Origin: an uncultured Veillonella sp.
GTDB lineage: Bacteria; Bacillota; Negativicutes; Veillonellales; Veillonellaceae
DNA length: 64,000 nucleotides
NCBI RefSeq assembly: GCF_934230905.1
Contig: NZ_CAKQFJ010000009.1
Coordinates: 11,693-75,692, forward strand
Direction: 5' to 3'
The translations under genes and the position numbers were made by a program. This document shows positions 1-9,244 of the stretch, in pieces. Each line of letters begins with the position of its first letter. Within the stretch, counting starts at the first letter, position 1. Below the pieces are notes generated by a model. It was not told the DNA's origin. It saw only the letters and a program-made list of their open reading frames with translations, and ran no database searches.

Positions 1-16
1 TAAATTATAGAATGTG

Positions 17-1411
17 TTAGTAGGAGCGGTGTTCTTTACGTCGTAAACGATACCAATAGATAAGTGGTACTAGGTATAAGAAAAACGCAAATGGAATGTA
101 CCCGGCAGGTGATATATCTAGCATAATGATTGGTACAAGAGCAGCGATATTCCATGGTTGTAAAGCGGCAATAAGAATGCCACTATTTTCAAAGTCTAGC
201 ATCACATTTTCGTCTTGAATACGTTCCTTAGCATAGGTGGTACGCATAATTGAATGTGTCATGATTACGGCAATTGCTTGACTACAACCAAGGGCCCCAG
301 TAATAAATGCAATGAGTACATTCGACGCAAAGAGTTCAGCACGCCCTGATACGTTTTGCAATAGACAGCGAATATCATTCCAAAAGCCGACGCCTTCTAA
401 CATTCCAGAAATGGAACATGCCATGAAGATGGATAGTGTTGGTATCCACATGGTTTGTAAACCTCCGCCGTGAATGATATCGGTTAGTGGATTATAATCA
501 GGCAATGTAAAGCCAACTAAGCTAAATTGCAAAATATCCATAAGTGTATAATTTTGATGAATCATTGCTAAGATGGCTGCCGCTAGTGCACTCAAACCAA
601 TAGGCCAACGTATAGAAAGTTTTGTTGGCAATAGTCCTATGACAATAAGAACAGGTATCCATAATGTCCAATGGATGTTGAAAACAAAATGAATTGTATC
701 TGCTAGATAATTGTTTGTGTAGTCGAGTGGGAACCATAAGGATAATAGTATATATAATATGCAGCTAATAATAAGAGCAGGTATGCTGTCTTTAAACATG
801 ATAGGAATATTACTATTTACCTTTGTATGTGTAAGGGCTGCTACCAGTGAGGCACTGGAAGATAGAGGTGAATTTCGATCTCCTAAATAAGCCCCTGCCA
901 TAATAGCCCCGGCCACTATATCGACAGGGAGATTTCCTGTTTTAGCAATTGTAATTAATACAATACCGATAGTGCCAACTGTTCCTAGTGATGTGCCAAG
1001 TAGCATACTTACACAAGATGTAATTAAAAATGCACAGATAATGAACAGGTTGGGATTAATCAGTTCTATACTAGAGGCAATAATCATAGGAATGATACCT
1101 GATGCTTGCCACATGGCTGTTAACCAGCCGATAAGCAAAAAGATTTGCATTACCACAATACTGGTTTTTGCACTTGTCCAAGACATACGGAGTAAATCTT
1201 TTAGAGAATAGCCTTGACGATATAGAGCGTAAGCAAAGCATAACCATATGAGAATTAGTGCGTAACCGATGGGCACATTCAACATTAGAGAGGCCAAAAT
1301 AATGAAGATAGAAACGAGTAATGACACCAATAGTCCTATATTACTTGGCAGCATAGGGCGCCCCTGTTTATATTTTAAGTATGCTTGTAATAGTAACTGT
1401 AACCACTTCAT
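17..1411 (-). CDS. nhaC: NhaC-family Na+/H+ antiporter
   Basis: Predicted inner-membrane sodium/proton exchanger of 464 residues, made almost wholly of hydrophobic helices (about 11 by eye). The stretch at residues 172-188 (GAYLGDRNSPLSSSASL) matches the G-x-x-x-GD-x-x-SPLS signature of the NhaC family, and a glycine/serine-rich helix precedes it. It follows dapF with one base between stop and start, so the two are probably co-transcribed. The first ATG has no clear Shine-Dalgarno sequence; the Met at residue 20 has a weak AGGGG upstream and could be the real start. Related NhaC-like carriers exchange organic acids or amines, so the substrate is inferred. Confidence 0.75.
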   Translation of the reverse strand: MKWLQLLLQAYLKYKQGRPMLPSNIGLLVSLLVSIFIILASLMLNVPIGYALILIWLCFAYALYRQGYSLKDLLRMSWTSAKTSIVVMQIFLLIGWLTAMWQASGIIPMIIASSIELINPNLFIICAFLITSCVSMLLGTSLGTVGTIGIVLITIAKTGNLPVDIVAGAIMAGAYLGDRNSPLSSSASLVAALTHTKVNSNIPIMFKDSIPALIISCILYILLSLWFPLDYTNNYLADTIHFVFNIHWTLWIPVLIVIGLLPTKLSIRWPIGLSALAAAILAMIHQNYTLMDILQFSLVGFTLPDYNPLTDIIHGGGLQTMWIPTLSIFMACSISGMLEGVGFWNDIRCLLQNVSGRAELFASNVLIAFITGALGCSQAIAVIMTHSIMRTTYAKERIQDENVMLDFENSGILIAALQPWNIAALVPIIMLDISPAGYIPFAFFLYLVPLIYWYRLRRKEHRSY

Positions 1412-1412
1412 A

Positions 1413-2246
1413 TTATTCGATAGGAAGTTCTGTTTCGAATACTTCCTCAGCAGGGCCTGTCATAAGAACCGTGCCATCCTCCAAATAACTAATGTGTAAT
1501 ATCCCAAGATATAATTCTACATCGACTTCACGTCCCGTATATCCTTTTTCATGGGCCATAATAGCAGATGCACAAGAACCTGTCCCACATGCGAGTGTAG
1601 CACCCGCGCCACGTTCCCATGTGCGAACCTTAATGTGATGATCATTTACAACCTCAATATAGTTTACATTTGTATTAGAAGGAAATGCATCGTGTTTTTC
1701 GAGGATTGGTCCTTGTGTCGTAACCGGTGCTTTTGTGATATCTTTGACAAACACTTCTGTGTGAGGTACACCGAGAAGAACAGAACTTACTGTCACTGTT
1801 TCGCCATTTACATTGAGGTCAACATCGATTACTTTATCCATATCTACATTCATAGGAATATCATTGCTGTTAAAGTATGGTTTGCCCATGTCTACTGTTA
1901 CTTGTGTTACAACACCATTTTCGATGGTTAATGTGGGTGTCATAACGCCTGCTAATGTTTCGATGGTGAAAGTTGTTTCTTTGATTTCTCCGTGTTCATA
2001 AGCGTATTTAGCAAAACAGCGAATGCCATTACCACACATTTCAGCTTCACTGCCATCCGAGTTGATGATACGCATGCGTACATCACATGTATTAGATGGT
2101 ACAACAATGACAAGCCCATCAGCACCGATGCCTGTACGGCGGTCGCAGAGGCGGATGGCAAGATTTGCATAATCTTTGTTGGCTCCTTGTGGGTCAGAAA
2201 AGAGGATGAAATCGTTACCGAGACCATGCATTTTGGTTAACTTCAT
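1413..2246 (-). CDS. dapF: Diaminopimelate epimerase
   Basis: Converts LL- to meso-diaminopimelate for lysine and peptidoglycan synthesis in the cytoplasm. The 277-residue protein has both catalytic cysteines in their family contexts: C71 in MCGNGIRCF and C220 in ACGTGSCAS. The N-terminus MKLTKMHGLGNDF is canonical. I chose the start at 2246 because AGGAG lies six bases upstream; an in-frame ATG 33 bases earlier has no such signal. It is first in a two-gene unit with the antiporter and divergent from ptsI. Confidence 0.95.
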   Translation of the reverse strand: MKLTKMHGLGNDFILFSDPQGANKDYANLAIRLCDRRTGIGADGLVIVVPSNTCDVRMRIINSDGSEAEMCGNGIRCFAKYAYEHGEIKETTFTIETLAGVMTPTLTIENGVVTQVTVDMGKPYFNSNDIPMNVDMDKVIDVDLNVNGETVTVSSVLLGVPHTEVFVKDITKAPVTTQGPILEKHDAFPSNTNVNYIEVVNDHHIKVRTWERGAGATLACGTGSCASAIMAHEKGYTGREVDVELYLGILHISYLEDGTVLMTGPAEEVFETELPIE

Positions 2247-2392
2247 ATATACTCCTATTCTTAGTCGCGTAAAATACATTGCGACTTTTCCTTACAATAG
2301 AGTAGACTTTCACTATGGTACTCGTGAAAGTCTACAATTTTACTACATATAATTATATAATATAACATTATAACACAAAATAGGTGGTCTCT

Positions 2393-2420
2393 TTATTGTT
2401 CAATATAAAAATGTTAAAAT
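2393..2420 (+). promoter_or_regulatory. Predicted promoter of ptsI
   Basis: TTATTG, 16 bases, then TAAAAT with an extended -10 (TG one base upstream). It lies about 40 bases before the ptsI ribosome binding site. Read by eye, so only suggestive. Confidence 0.35.
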
Positions 2421-2461
2421 GAAACGTAATGTAATTTATAAGTATAGAAAGAGGAGCACAG

Positions 2462-4189
2462 ATGCGAATTAAAGGGATTTCTGGATCTCGAGGCGTTGCT
2501 GTTGGCAATGTGTATAAATACATACAAGAGGAAATAGTTATACCTGATTATGAGGTGGCTGAAGAGCAAGTAGAATCTGAAATTGGTAAGTTTGCTAGCG
2601 CTATGGCGGCTACCCTTAAGCAATTAGATACGATTCGTCAAAAAGCATTAGTTGATATGGGGGCTGATGAGGCTGCTATTTTTGAAGCTCATATGCAAAT
2701 AGCACAAGATCCATCTCTATCTGATGGTATTAAGTCTCTTGTGGAACATTCAAAGATGAATGTCGTAGCTGCTACGGCGCAAACAATAGAAACCTTTGCA
2801 GCTATTTTTATCGGTATGGATGATCCATATATGCGAGAACGCGGTGCAGATATTAAAGATATTGGTGACCGTCTAATGCGTAATATGCTTGGTATGAATC
2901 CACGTGGCTTATCTCATATTTCTGGAGAGGTTATTATTGTGGCGCACGATTTAGCTCCATCTGATACAGCTTCACTAGATAAGAATGTTGTAAAAGGTAT
3001 CGTAACAGCTGCTGGTGGCCCTACATCTCATGCGGCTATTATGGCACGTACCCTAGAAATCCCTGCTGTTATGGGTGTTGGAGATATTGATAGTTTTACT
3101 GACAATGTACGAGCTGTTGTGCTTGGCACTGAAGGTGAAGTCATTACGGAACCAGCTGATGAAGAATGGGTTCATTATACAAAAGAAGCAGCTGATTTCC
3201 AAGACGAGTTGAAGCGCTTAAAGGATTCTGCTAATTTAGAAGCTGTTACAAAAGATGGACATCATGTTGATTTATTCGGCAATATTGGTAAATCGAAGGA
3301 TGCAGAATATGCATTGACTATGGGAGCTCAGGGTATTGGTTTATATCGTACTGAATTCCTTTATATGGAAAACGATGAATTGCCAAATGAAGAAGTCCAA
3401 TTTGAACAATATAAACAAGTAGCAGAAACTATGAATGGACAGCCTGTTATTATCCGAACTATGGACATTGGTGGCGATAAGGAATTAAAATGTTTAGATT
3501 TACCGGAAGAAATGAACCCATTTCTTGGGTATCGTGCCATTCGTATTTCTTTAAATCGTCCGGATATTTTTAAGGTTCAATTACGTGCGTTACTGCGTGC
3601 TAGTGCATTTGGTGATATTCATATTATGTATCCTATGATTGCTTCCGTGGAAGAGGTTAAAGCAGCAAATGCGATACTTACTGAATGTAAGGATGAATTA
3701 ATAGCTGAAGGTGTAGCTTTTAATAAAAAAATAAAAGTTGGCATTATGATTGAAGTTCCTGCGGCAGCAGTCATCTCTCCGATTTTGGCTAAATATGTAG
3801 ATTTCTTTAGCATTGGTACTAATGACCTTTGTCAATATACATTGGCGGTAGACCGTATGAACGAATCTATTGGTAATTTATATCAACCATTACATCCAGC
3901 TGTATTACGCCTCATCAAACATGTAATTGATGCGAGTCACGAACAAGGTAATTTCACTGGTATGTGCGGGGAACTTGCTGGTGATCCAGTGGCTACTATG
4001 GTGTTATTGGGATTAGGACTCGATGAATTTTCCATGACGGCATCATCTATTCCATTCATTAAAAATATTTTGCGTTCTGTTACAAAGGCAGAATGTGAAG
4101 AATTTGCCCAAAAAGCATTGTCTATGGATACAGCAGAAGAAATTACAACTTATGCAAAATCTATACTAGATAAAAAGGGATTGGTTTAG
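2462..4189 (+). CDS. ptsI: PTS enzyme I (phosphoenolpyruvate-protein phosphotransferase)
   Basis: Transfers phosphate from PEP to HPr, the first step of PTS sugar uptake and signalling. The 575 residues are the usual family length. The N-terminal HPr-binding region is followed by the swivelling phosphohistidine domain with H190 in GGPTSHAAIMAR, the PEP-binding barrel (TMDIGGDK), and the C-terminal GMCGELAGDP with the conserved cysteine. GAGGAG lies six bases before the ATG. HPr follows after 117 bases that hold their own promoter. No sugar-specific enzyme II is present in the window. Confidence 0.97.
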   Translation: MRIKGISGSRGVAVGNVYKYIQEEIVIPDYEVAEEQVESEIGKFASAMAATLKQLDTIRQKALVDMGADEAAIFEAHMQIAQDPSLSDGIKSLVEHSKMNVVAATAQTIETFAAIFIGMDDPYMRERGADIKDIGDRLMRNMLGMNPRGLSHISGEVIIVAHDLAPSDTASLDKNVVKGIVTAAGGPTSHAAIMARTLEIPAVMGVGDIDSFTDNVRAVVLGTEGEVITEPADEEWVHYTKEAADFQDELKRLKDSANLEAVTKDGHHVDLFGNIGKSKDAEYALTMGAQGIGLYRTEFLYMENDELPNEEVQFEQYKQVAETMNGQPVIIRTMDIGGDKELKCLDLPEEMNPFLGYRAIRISLNRPDIFKVQLRALLRASAFGDIHIMYPMIASVEEVKAANAILTECKDELIAEGVAFNKKIKVGIMIEVPAAAVISPILAKYVDFFSIGTNDLCQYTLAVDRMNESIGNLYQPLHPAVLRLIKHVIDASHEQGNFTGMCGELAGDPVATMVLLGLGLDEFSMTASSIPFIKNILRSVTKAECEEFAQKALSMDTAEEITTYAKSILDKKGLV

Positions 4190-4213
4190 ACCGTAACTTT
4201 TATAAAAACAAAC

Positions 4214-4243
4214 TTGAATTTGATAGAGGTAAATTGATACAAT
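4214..4243 (+). promoter_or_regulatory. Predicted internal promoter for ptsH
   Basis: TTGAAT, 18 bases, TACAAT with TG one base before the -10. It is followed by a small GCGTT/AACGC hairpin and a GAGG ribosome binding site. It would let HPr be made independently of EI. Confidence 0.4.
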
Positions 4244-4306
4244 ACCTATATTGTTAGTAGCGAAAATATTAGGCGTTTCTGAACGCTCATTAGAAAGAGG
4301 TAACTC

Positions 4307-4567
4307 ATGAAAGAAGTAACAGTAGAAATTACAAATGAATCTGGCTTACATGCTCGCCCTGCAACAGCATTTACACAATTAGCGGCTAAGTTTGCATCTA
4401 AATTAACTATTGCAGCGAATGGAAAAACAGCGGATGCTAAATCTATCTTGACTGTATTGACATTAGGTGCAACTAAAGGTACATCTGTAGTATTAACTGC
4501 TGATGGTGCTGATGAAGAGGATGCGGTAGCAGCACTTAGTGAGTTCTTAACAACTAATCATGATTAA
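4307..4567 (+). CDS. ptsH: Phosphocarrier protein HPr
   Basis: Small cytoplasmic phosphocarrier of 86 residues that accepts phosphate from EI. Both regulatory residues of the Firmicutes family are visible: H15 in GLHARPA, phosphorylated by EI, and S46 in KSILTVLTLG, the site used by HPr kinase/phosphorylase. The serine suggests a regulatory role as well as transport. It ends just before a strong terminator. Confidence 0.96.
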   Translation: MKEVTVEITNESGLHARPATAFTQLAAKFASKLTIAANGKTADAKSILTVLTLGATKGTSVVLTADGADEEDAVAALSEFLTTNHD

Positions 4568-4572
4568 TACAT

Positions 4573-4613
4573 AAAAGAGGCAATATCCTAATCGTTAGGA
4601 TATTGCCTCTTTT
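4573..4613. terminator. Bidirectional terminator between ptsH and csoR-like gene
   Basis: Perfect 19-bp inverted repeat with a 3-base loop, A-run on the left and T-run on the right. It serves convergent genes; the stop codon of the minus-strand gene abuts its edge. Confidence 0.88.
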
Positions 4614-4891
4614 TATTTTCCCATGTTAGCGAAACGTTCTACAGCAACTGTAAAATCATTAATTGTCTTATCTACATCACCGTGTTGAATACCATCGCGT
4701 ACACAATGGTTAATATGTCCTTCGAGGACCACTTGGCCGACTTTATGTAATGCAGATTTGGCTGCATTAATTTGGGCTAGTACATCTTCACAAGGAATGT
4801 CTTCTTCAATCATTCGATCAATAGCCTGCACTTGACCTAGAATTTTACGCAATCGACGATGTAGATTGTCTGAATCCATACACTGTTTCAT
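4613..4891 (-). CDS. CsoR/FrmR-family metal-sensing repressor
   Basis: All-helical DNA-binding repressor of 92 residues. The Cu(I)-ligand set of CsoR is present as C34, H59 and C63 (spacing H-x3-C); FrmR-type formaldehyde sensors normally lack the last cysteine, so a copper sensor is favoured. Start chosen at 4891 because GGAGGAG lies five to seven bases upstream; the ATG 21 bases earlier has none. The usual copper chaperone or ATPase partner is not adjacent, so its target lies elsewhere or is the gene's own promoter. Confidence 0.8.
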   Translation of the reverse strand: MKQCMDSDNLHRRLRKILGQVQAIDRMIEEDIPCEDVLAQINAAKSALHKVGQVVLEGHINHCVRDGIQHGDVDKTINDFTVAVERFANMGK

Positions 4892-5092
4892 AATACTCCT
4901 CCAATTGGGCATGTTTCATCATCTTATATATTATACGATAATAAAGATAAAAAATACAATATACCTAAGTATGCTAAAAATAGAAGAGTTGTGTTACAAT
5001 ACAATCAATATAAGATAGTTGTTTTATATGATTATTACTGGAGAATATTTGTATATTCAAAAGTTTGCTGTGAAGTAGATGTAGGTGAATCT

Positions 5093-5896
5093 ATGTTTAT
5101 ATTTCGATTAGTGCGCCGACTTGTTCTAGTAGTTTGCATAGTATTTGGAGCTATATATGCATATGATACATATCAAAGCTATCAAGGTACCAATCGTGTT
5201 AGTAAGGCTCATACGAGTGTAGAACAGGTTATTGAGAACAATGAAGATACGTTAAGTCGTTGGGATCGGGTGTATCGTGTATTTACTTTTAAAGAAAAGG
5301 TTGAACGTGCACTAAATCAACGTGTACCAAAGGATAAATGGATAAAGTCAGAGAGTATTCCTGATAATGCGAAACGTGCCCTTGTTGCTATTGAGGACAA
5401 GCGGTATTATAAACATGGTGCTATCGATGTTCTTGGTGTTTCTCGTGCTTTTTATGTTAATACAGTAGCAGGAGAAACTGTTGAAGGTGGAAGTACAATA
5501 ACACAACAATTGGTGAAAAATTTATTTCTATCTTCTAAACGGACCATGACACGTAAGGCGGAGGAAGCAATTTTAGCTATAGAAATGGAACATTACTATA
5601 GCAAAGATGAAATTCTAACTATGTATTTGAATACAGTATATTATGGACATAATTACTATGGTATTAAAGATGCATCAGAAGGTTATTTTGGAACTAGTCC
5701 TAGTCGGTTAACTTTAGGACAATGTGCTATGTTAGCGGCATTACCTAATGCACCATCCTATTTAGATCCTTTTGAAAATTATAAAGGGGCAAAAGCTCGG
5801 CAAAAACTGGTCCTTACTCAAATGGTAGAGCAAGGTATGATTACTCAAGCTGAGGCAGATTATGCGTATAAGCAAGATCTCGGATTAGATCATTAG
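5093..5896 (+). CDS. Monofunctional peptidoglycan glycosyltransferase (GT51)
   Basis: Polymerises lipid II into glycan strands at the outer face of the inner membrane. The 267-residue protein has one N-terminal membrane helix (about residues 6-24), then the GT51 motifs: IEDKRYYKHG with catalytic E101, GGSTITQQLVKNLF at 132-145, and the KDEILTMYLN and YYGIKDASEGYFG blocks. There is no transpeptidase domain. An AGGTGA lies before the ATG at 5093; the reading frame is open further upstream but lacks an initiation signal. Confidence 0.88.
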   Translation: MFIFRLVRRLVLVVCIVFGAIYAYDTYQSYQGTNRVSKAHTSVEQVIENNEDTLSRWDRVYRVFTFKEKVERALNQRVPKDKWIKSESIPDNAKRALVAIEDKRYYKHGAIDVLGVSRAFYVNTVAGETVEGGSTITQQLVKNLFLSSKRTMTRKAEEAILAIEMEHYYSKDEILTMYLNTVYYGHNYYGIKDASEGYFGTSPSRLTLGQCAMLAALPNAPSYLDPFENYKGAKARQKLVLTQMVEQGMITQAEADYAYKQDLGLDH

Positions 5897-5908
5897 TGTG
5901 GTTTGAAC

Positions 5909-5932
5909 ATATAATTCGAATCCGAATTATAT
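5909..5932. other. 24-bp palindrome upstream of argG promoter
   Basis: Two perfect 10-base arms, ATATAATTCG and CGAATTATAT, around a 4-base centre. It lies 25 bases before the argG -35. It is AT-rich with no T-run, so it resembles an operator more than a terminator. Confidence 0.5.
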
Positions 5933-5956
5933 TATATAAATGTATAAAATATAGAC

Positions 5957-5985
5957 TTGCATTTATAAATATACAGTGGTATACT
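5957..5985 (+). promoter_or_regulatory. Predicted argG promoter
   Basis: TTGCAT, exactly 17 bases, TATACT with an extended TG one base before the -10. The leader would be about 100 bases. A second extended -10 (TGGTATAAT) closer to the ATG is a possible alternative. Confidence 0.6.
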
Positions 5986-6011
5986 AACTTCTGTAGTCGA
6001 AAAGACATGAA

Positions 6012-6028
6012 GAATTCATAATGAATTC
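6012..6028. other. 17-bp palindrome in argG leader
   Basis: GAATTCAT, one base, ATGAATTC. It falls about 20 bases after the predicted transcription start, a position where a bound repressor would block argG. Its half sites resemble ArgR half sites (TGAAT/ATTCA) but in the everted order, so identity with an ARG box is uncertain. Confidence 0.4.
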
Positions 6029-6092
6029 GTAGTATAATAATAACAATTGGTATATTTTGTACCTGGTATAATTAAGTTTATGAGGTGTTATC

Positions 6093-7304
6093 ATGGGTAA
6101 AGCAAATAAAGTAGTACTCGCATATTCTGGTGGTTTAGACACATCTGTTATTATTCCTTGGTTAAAAGAGAATTATGGTGCTGAAGTTATCGCTGTATGT
6201 GTAGACTTAGGTCAACCTGAAGATTATGATGCAGTTGAGAAAAAAGCAATTAAATCTGGCGCTTCTAAAGCGTATATTGTTGATGCTAAGGAAGAATTCG
6301 TAAAAGATTATGTATGGCCAACAGTAAAAGCTGGTGCCGTTTATGAAGGTAAATATTTATTAGGTACATCTTTTGCTAGACCTTTGATTGGTAAAATCCT
6401 TGTAGATATTGCTAAAAAAGAAGGCGCTGATGCAATTGCACATGGTGCGACTGGTAAAGGTAATGACCAAGTTCGTTTCGAATTAGCTATTAAAGCATTA
6501 GCTCCAAATATGAAAATCATTGCTCCTTGGAGAGAATGGGATTTGAAATCCAGAACAGACTGTATGGAATATGCTGCTAAACACGATATCCCAGTCGTAG
6601 CTACAAAATCTCATCCATATTCTATGGACCAAAATGTATGGCATTTATCCCATGAAGGTGGGGATCTTGAAAATCCAGCAAATGCTCCTAAAGATGATGT
6701 ATATTTGGTAACACATACACCAGAACAAGCTCCTGATGAAGCTGGTTATGTAACTGTTACTTTTAAAGAAGGTATGCCTGTAGCCGTTGATGGTCAAGAA
6801 GGTACTCCACTACAAATATTAGAAAAACTTAATGAAATCGGTGCACACTATGGTGTTGGTGTTGTCGATATCGTTGAAAATAGATTGGTTGGCATGAAAT
6901 CTCGTGGCGTTTATGAAAACCCAGGTGGATCCATTATCATGTATGCTCATAGAGAACTTGAATATCTTTGTCTAGATAGAGCAACATATCATTATAAAGA
7001 GCTTATTGCTAATAAATATGCTGAACTTGTATATGATGGTATGTGGTTTGCACCATTAATGAGTGCATTACAAGCATTTGTTGATGAAACTCAAAAAACT
7101 GTAACTGGTGATGTAAAATTAAAATTGTACAAAGGTAATATTATCTCCGCTGGTGCAACATCACCATACTCCTTATACAGTGAAGACTTCGTAACATTTG
7201 AAGAAGATGATGTATATAACCAAGCTGATGCAGCAGGTTTCATTAACTTGTTCGGATTACCTCTCAAAATTAATGCTTTGATGAAAGAAAAGGCAGGTAA
7301 ATAA
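6093..7304 (+). CDS. argG: Argininosuccinate synthase
   Basis: Joins citrulline and aspartate with ATP to make argininosuccinate in arginine synthesis. The 403 residues match family length. The N-type ATP-pyrophosphatase loop SGGLDTS is at residues 12-18, and the citrulline/aspartate-binding blocks (GATGKGNDQVRFE, GVGVVDIVENRLVGMKSRG) are present. GAGGTG precedes the ATG. The TAA stop shares its last base with the argH start (TAATG), so the two are translationally coupled. Confidence 0.97.
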   Translation: MGKANKVVLAYSGGLDTSVIIPWLKENYGAEVIAVCVDLGQPEDYDAVEKKAIKSGASKAYIVDAKEEFVKDYVWPTVKAGAVYEGKYLLGTSFARPLIGKILVDIAKKEGADAIAHGATGKGNDQVRFELAIKALAPNMKIIAPWREWDLKSRTDCMEYAAKHDIPVVATKSHPYSMDQNVWHLSHEGGDLENPANAPKDDVYLVTHTPEQAPDEAGYVTVTFKEGMPVAVDGQEGTPLQILEKLNEIGAHYGVGVVDIVENRLVGMKSRGVYENPGGSIIMYAHRELEYLCLDRATYHYKELIANKYAELVYDGMWFAPLMSALQAFVDETQKTVTGDVKLKLYKGNIISAGATSPYSLYSEDFVTFEEDDVYNQADAAGFINLFGLPLKINALMKEKAGK

Positions 7305-8731
7305 TGGCTAAATTGTGGGGCGGGCGTTTCACAAAAGGCACAGATAAAGCGGTAGAGGATTTTACATCCTCTATCGCTTTTGACGCTAGAATGTACGCCG
7401 AAGATATTGCGGGCAGTAAAGCTCATGCTAAAATGTTAGCAAAACAAAATATTATTTCTCAAGAAGATTGCGATGCTATAGTGTCCGGTTTGACTAAAAT
7501 TAAAGGCCAAATCGATAAGGGTGAGTTCCCATTCTCCGTGGCTCTTGAAGATATTCATATGAATATTGAAAAACGTTTAACTGACGATATTGGTGAAGCT
7601 GGTGGACGTCTACATACAGGTCGTAGCCGTAATGATCAATGTGCAGTCGATTTACATATGTATGTGCGTAAAGCAGTGATTGAAATGGGTGAGCTCATCG
7701 TAGATATGCAGAAGGCACTTATTGAAAAAGCAGAAGCATATAGCGATGTTATCATGCCTGGTTATACACATTTACAACGGGCACAACCTGTTTTGTTTGG
7801 TCATCATATGATGGCATACTTTTCTATGTTAGAACGTGATTTTGATCGTTTGTTGATGGTGTTTAAACATGCTGATATTATGCCTTTAGGAGCCGGTGCT
7901 TTAGCTGGTTCTACCTATGGTATTGATCAAACTTATACACAAGAGTTATTAGGATTTTCTCGTATTTATGAAAATAGCATGGATGCTGTATCTGATCGTG
8001 ACTATGTAGTTGAATTCTTATCCTTTGCATCCTTAGTCATGATGCATTTAAGTCGTCTTAGTGAAGAGTTAATTTTGTGGTCCTCCAATGAATTTAATTT
8101 TATTGAACTTGATGATGCTCATTGCACAGGTTCTAGCATCATGCCACAAAAGAAAAATCCTGACGTATGTGAACTTGTTCGTGGTAAAACAGGTCGCACC
8201 TATGGTCATTTATTAGGTCTTTTGACAACATTGAAAGGTTTGCCACTCACTTACAATAAGGATATGCAAGAGGACAAAGAAGGCATTTTTGATGCTATTG
8301 ATACAGTTCACTTTGCATTATCTATTAATGCGGCCATGATTCGTGGTATGAAGGTTAATGGGGCCCATATGAAAGCGGTTCTTGATGATGACTTCTCTAA
8401 TGCAACAGATATGGCAGATTATCTTGCAAAAAAAGGGGTTCCATTCCGTGAAGCTCATGAAATCGTTGGTAATGCGGTACATCATTGCATTGAAAAAGGT
8501 TGCGTACTACTTGACTTATCTGTGGAAGATTTTAAAGCAATTTCTGCACATTTTGATGCTGATATCCTTGATGCAATCTCCATTGAGGCTTGTGTAGCTG
8601 GTCGTAAGAACTATTCTGGTACAGCTCCAGAATGTGTTGAAAGACAGCGCAATAATGGTAAAACTGTTATTGCTAATGAAGAAGCACAAATCGGTAGTTG
8701 GAAAACTATTGTAAACTCTGTACACGAGTAA
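7304..8731 (+). CDS. argH: Argininosuccinate lyase
   Basis: Splits argininosuccinate into arginine and fumarate, the last step of arginine synthesis. It is a 475-residue member of the fumarase/aspartase superfamily with the signature GSSIMPQKKNPD around residues 276-288, whose flexible serine loop supplies the catalytic base. The GGRFT start and HTGRSRNDQ block are also typical. Its start overlaps the argG stop, and a terminator follows. Confidence 0.97.
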   Translation: MAKLWGGRFTKGTDKAVEDFTSSIAFDARMYAEDIAGSKAHAKMLAKQNIISQEDCDAIVSGLTKIKGQIDKGEFPFSVALEDIHMNIEKRLTDDIGEAGGRLHTGRSRNDQCAVDLHMYVRKAVIEMGELIVDMQKALIEKAEAYSDVIMPGYTHLQRAQPVLFGHHMMAYFSMLERDFDRLLMVFKHADIMPLGAGALAGSTYGIDQTYTQELLGFSRIYENSMDAVSDRDYVVEFLSFASLVMMHLSRLSEELILWSSNEFNFIELDDAHCTGSSIMPQKKNPDVCELVRGKTGRTYGHLLGLLTTLKGLPLTYNKDMQEDKEGIFDAIDTVHFALSINAAMIRGMKVNGAHMKAVLDDDFSNATDMADYLAKKGVPFREAHEIVGNAVHHCIEKGCVLLDLSVEDFKAISAHFDADILDAISIEACVAGRKNYSGTAPECVERQRNNGKTVIANEEAQIGSWKTIVNSVHE

Positions 8732-8770
8732 GTTAGTTTGTGTTATATACTCATAGTATGTATTGTATAT

Positions 8771-8801
8771 TTGGCTCCATCCCTGGGTGGAGCCAATTTT
8801 T
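8771..8801 (+). terminator. Terminator after argH
   Basis: Stem TTGGCTCCA/TGGAGCCAA with an 8-base loop followed by TTTTT. Confidence 0.8.
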
Positions 8802-9244
8802 ATGTGTGCTTAGATATATCAAAAAGAGGTTGGGTACCCAAAAAGTTTGTAAATTTTTATATACAATAATGTCTGTATTGAGTGGACTAGTAATGGATAA
8901 TGGTCTTGTAGCACGAAACTATAATTTGAATAGATAGTGATTTTTCTTATATTTAAAGGATTAAACTGAAAGAAAATAATAATCTTACATTTTATATACC
9001 GTTTCTAATCAAAAATAATATATAATTACTATGATTTTATTCGATTCGTGTAAATTAAGTTGTCCACTAATAAAGTACTTTCCAATTAATCTTTATGGTG
9101 TTATTATTAACTCGAACTAAAAATGAAAACGGTACTTTCACATTCCCGCCCATTACAGCAGGAACTGAATGTACTTAGCGGTTTTAATATATATAAGTGA
9201 ATTATGGACGAGAAAAAATTCACCTTACGAAAGGGGATTGATAC
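8802..9244. other. Gene-poor leader region before potE
   Basis: No convincing gene. It holds AT-rich DNA, a 25-codon open frame at 9123-9200 (begins MKTVLSHSRP) without a ribosome binding site, and an inverted pair GTGAATT/AATTCAC at 9197-9223 just before the potE ribosome binding site. The pair could be an operator or a weak hairpin. Confidence 0.3.

Noticed and set aside
4991..5092. N-terminal extension of the peptidoglycan glycosyltransferase
   Set aside because: The added Tyr/Cys-rich residues are atypical, and only the ATG at 5093 has an upstream AGGTGA and gives a normal membrane-anchor start.
5909..6028. Calling the argG palindromes true ARG boxes
   Set aside because: The half sites are in the reverse order to the known TGAAT-N4-ATTCA arrangement, so they were left as unassigned palindromes.
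8740..8937. A 65-codon frame after argH
   Set aside because: It runs through the argH terminator and has no ribosome binding site or recognisable domain.
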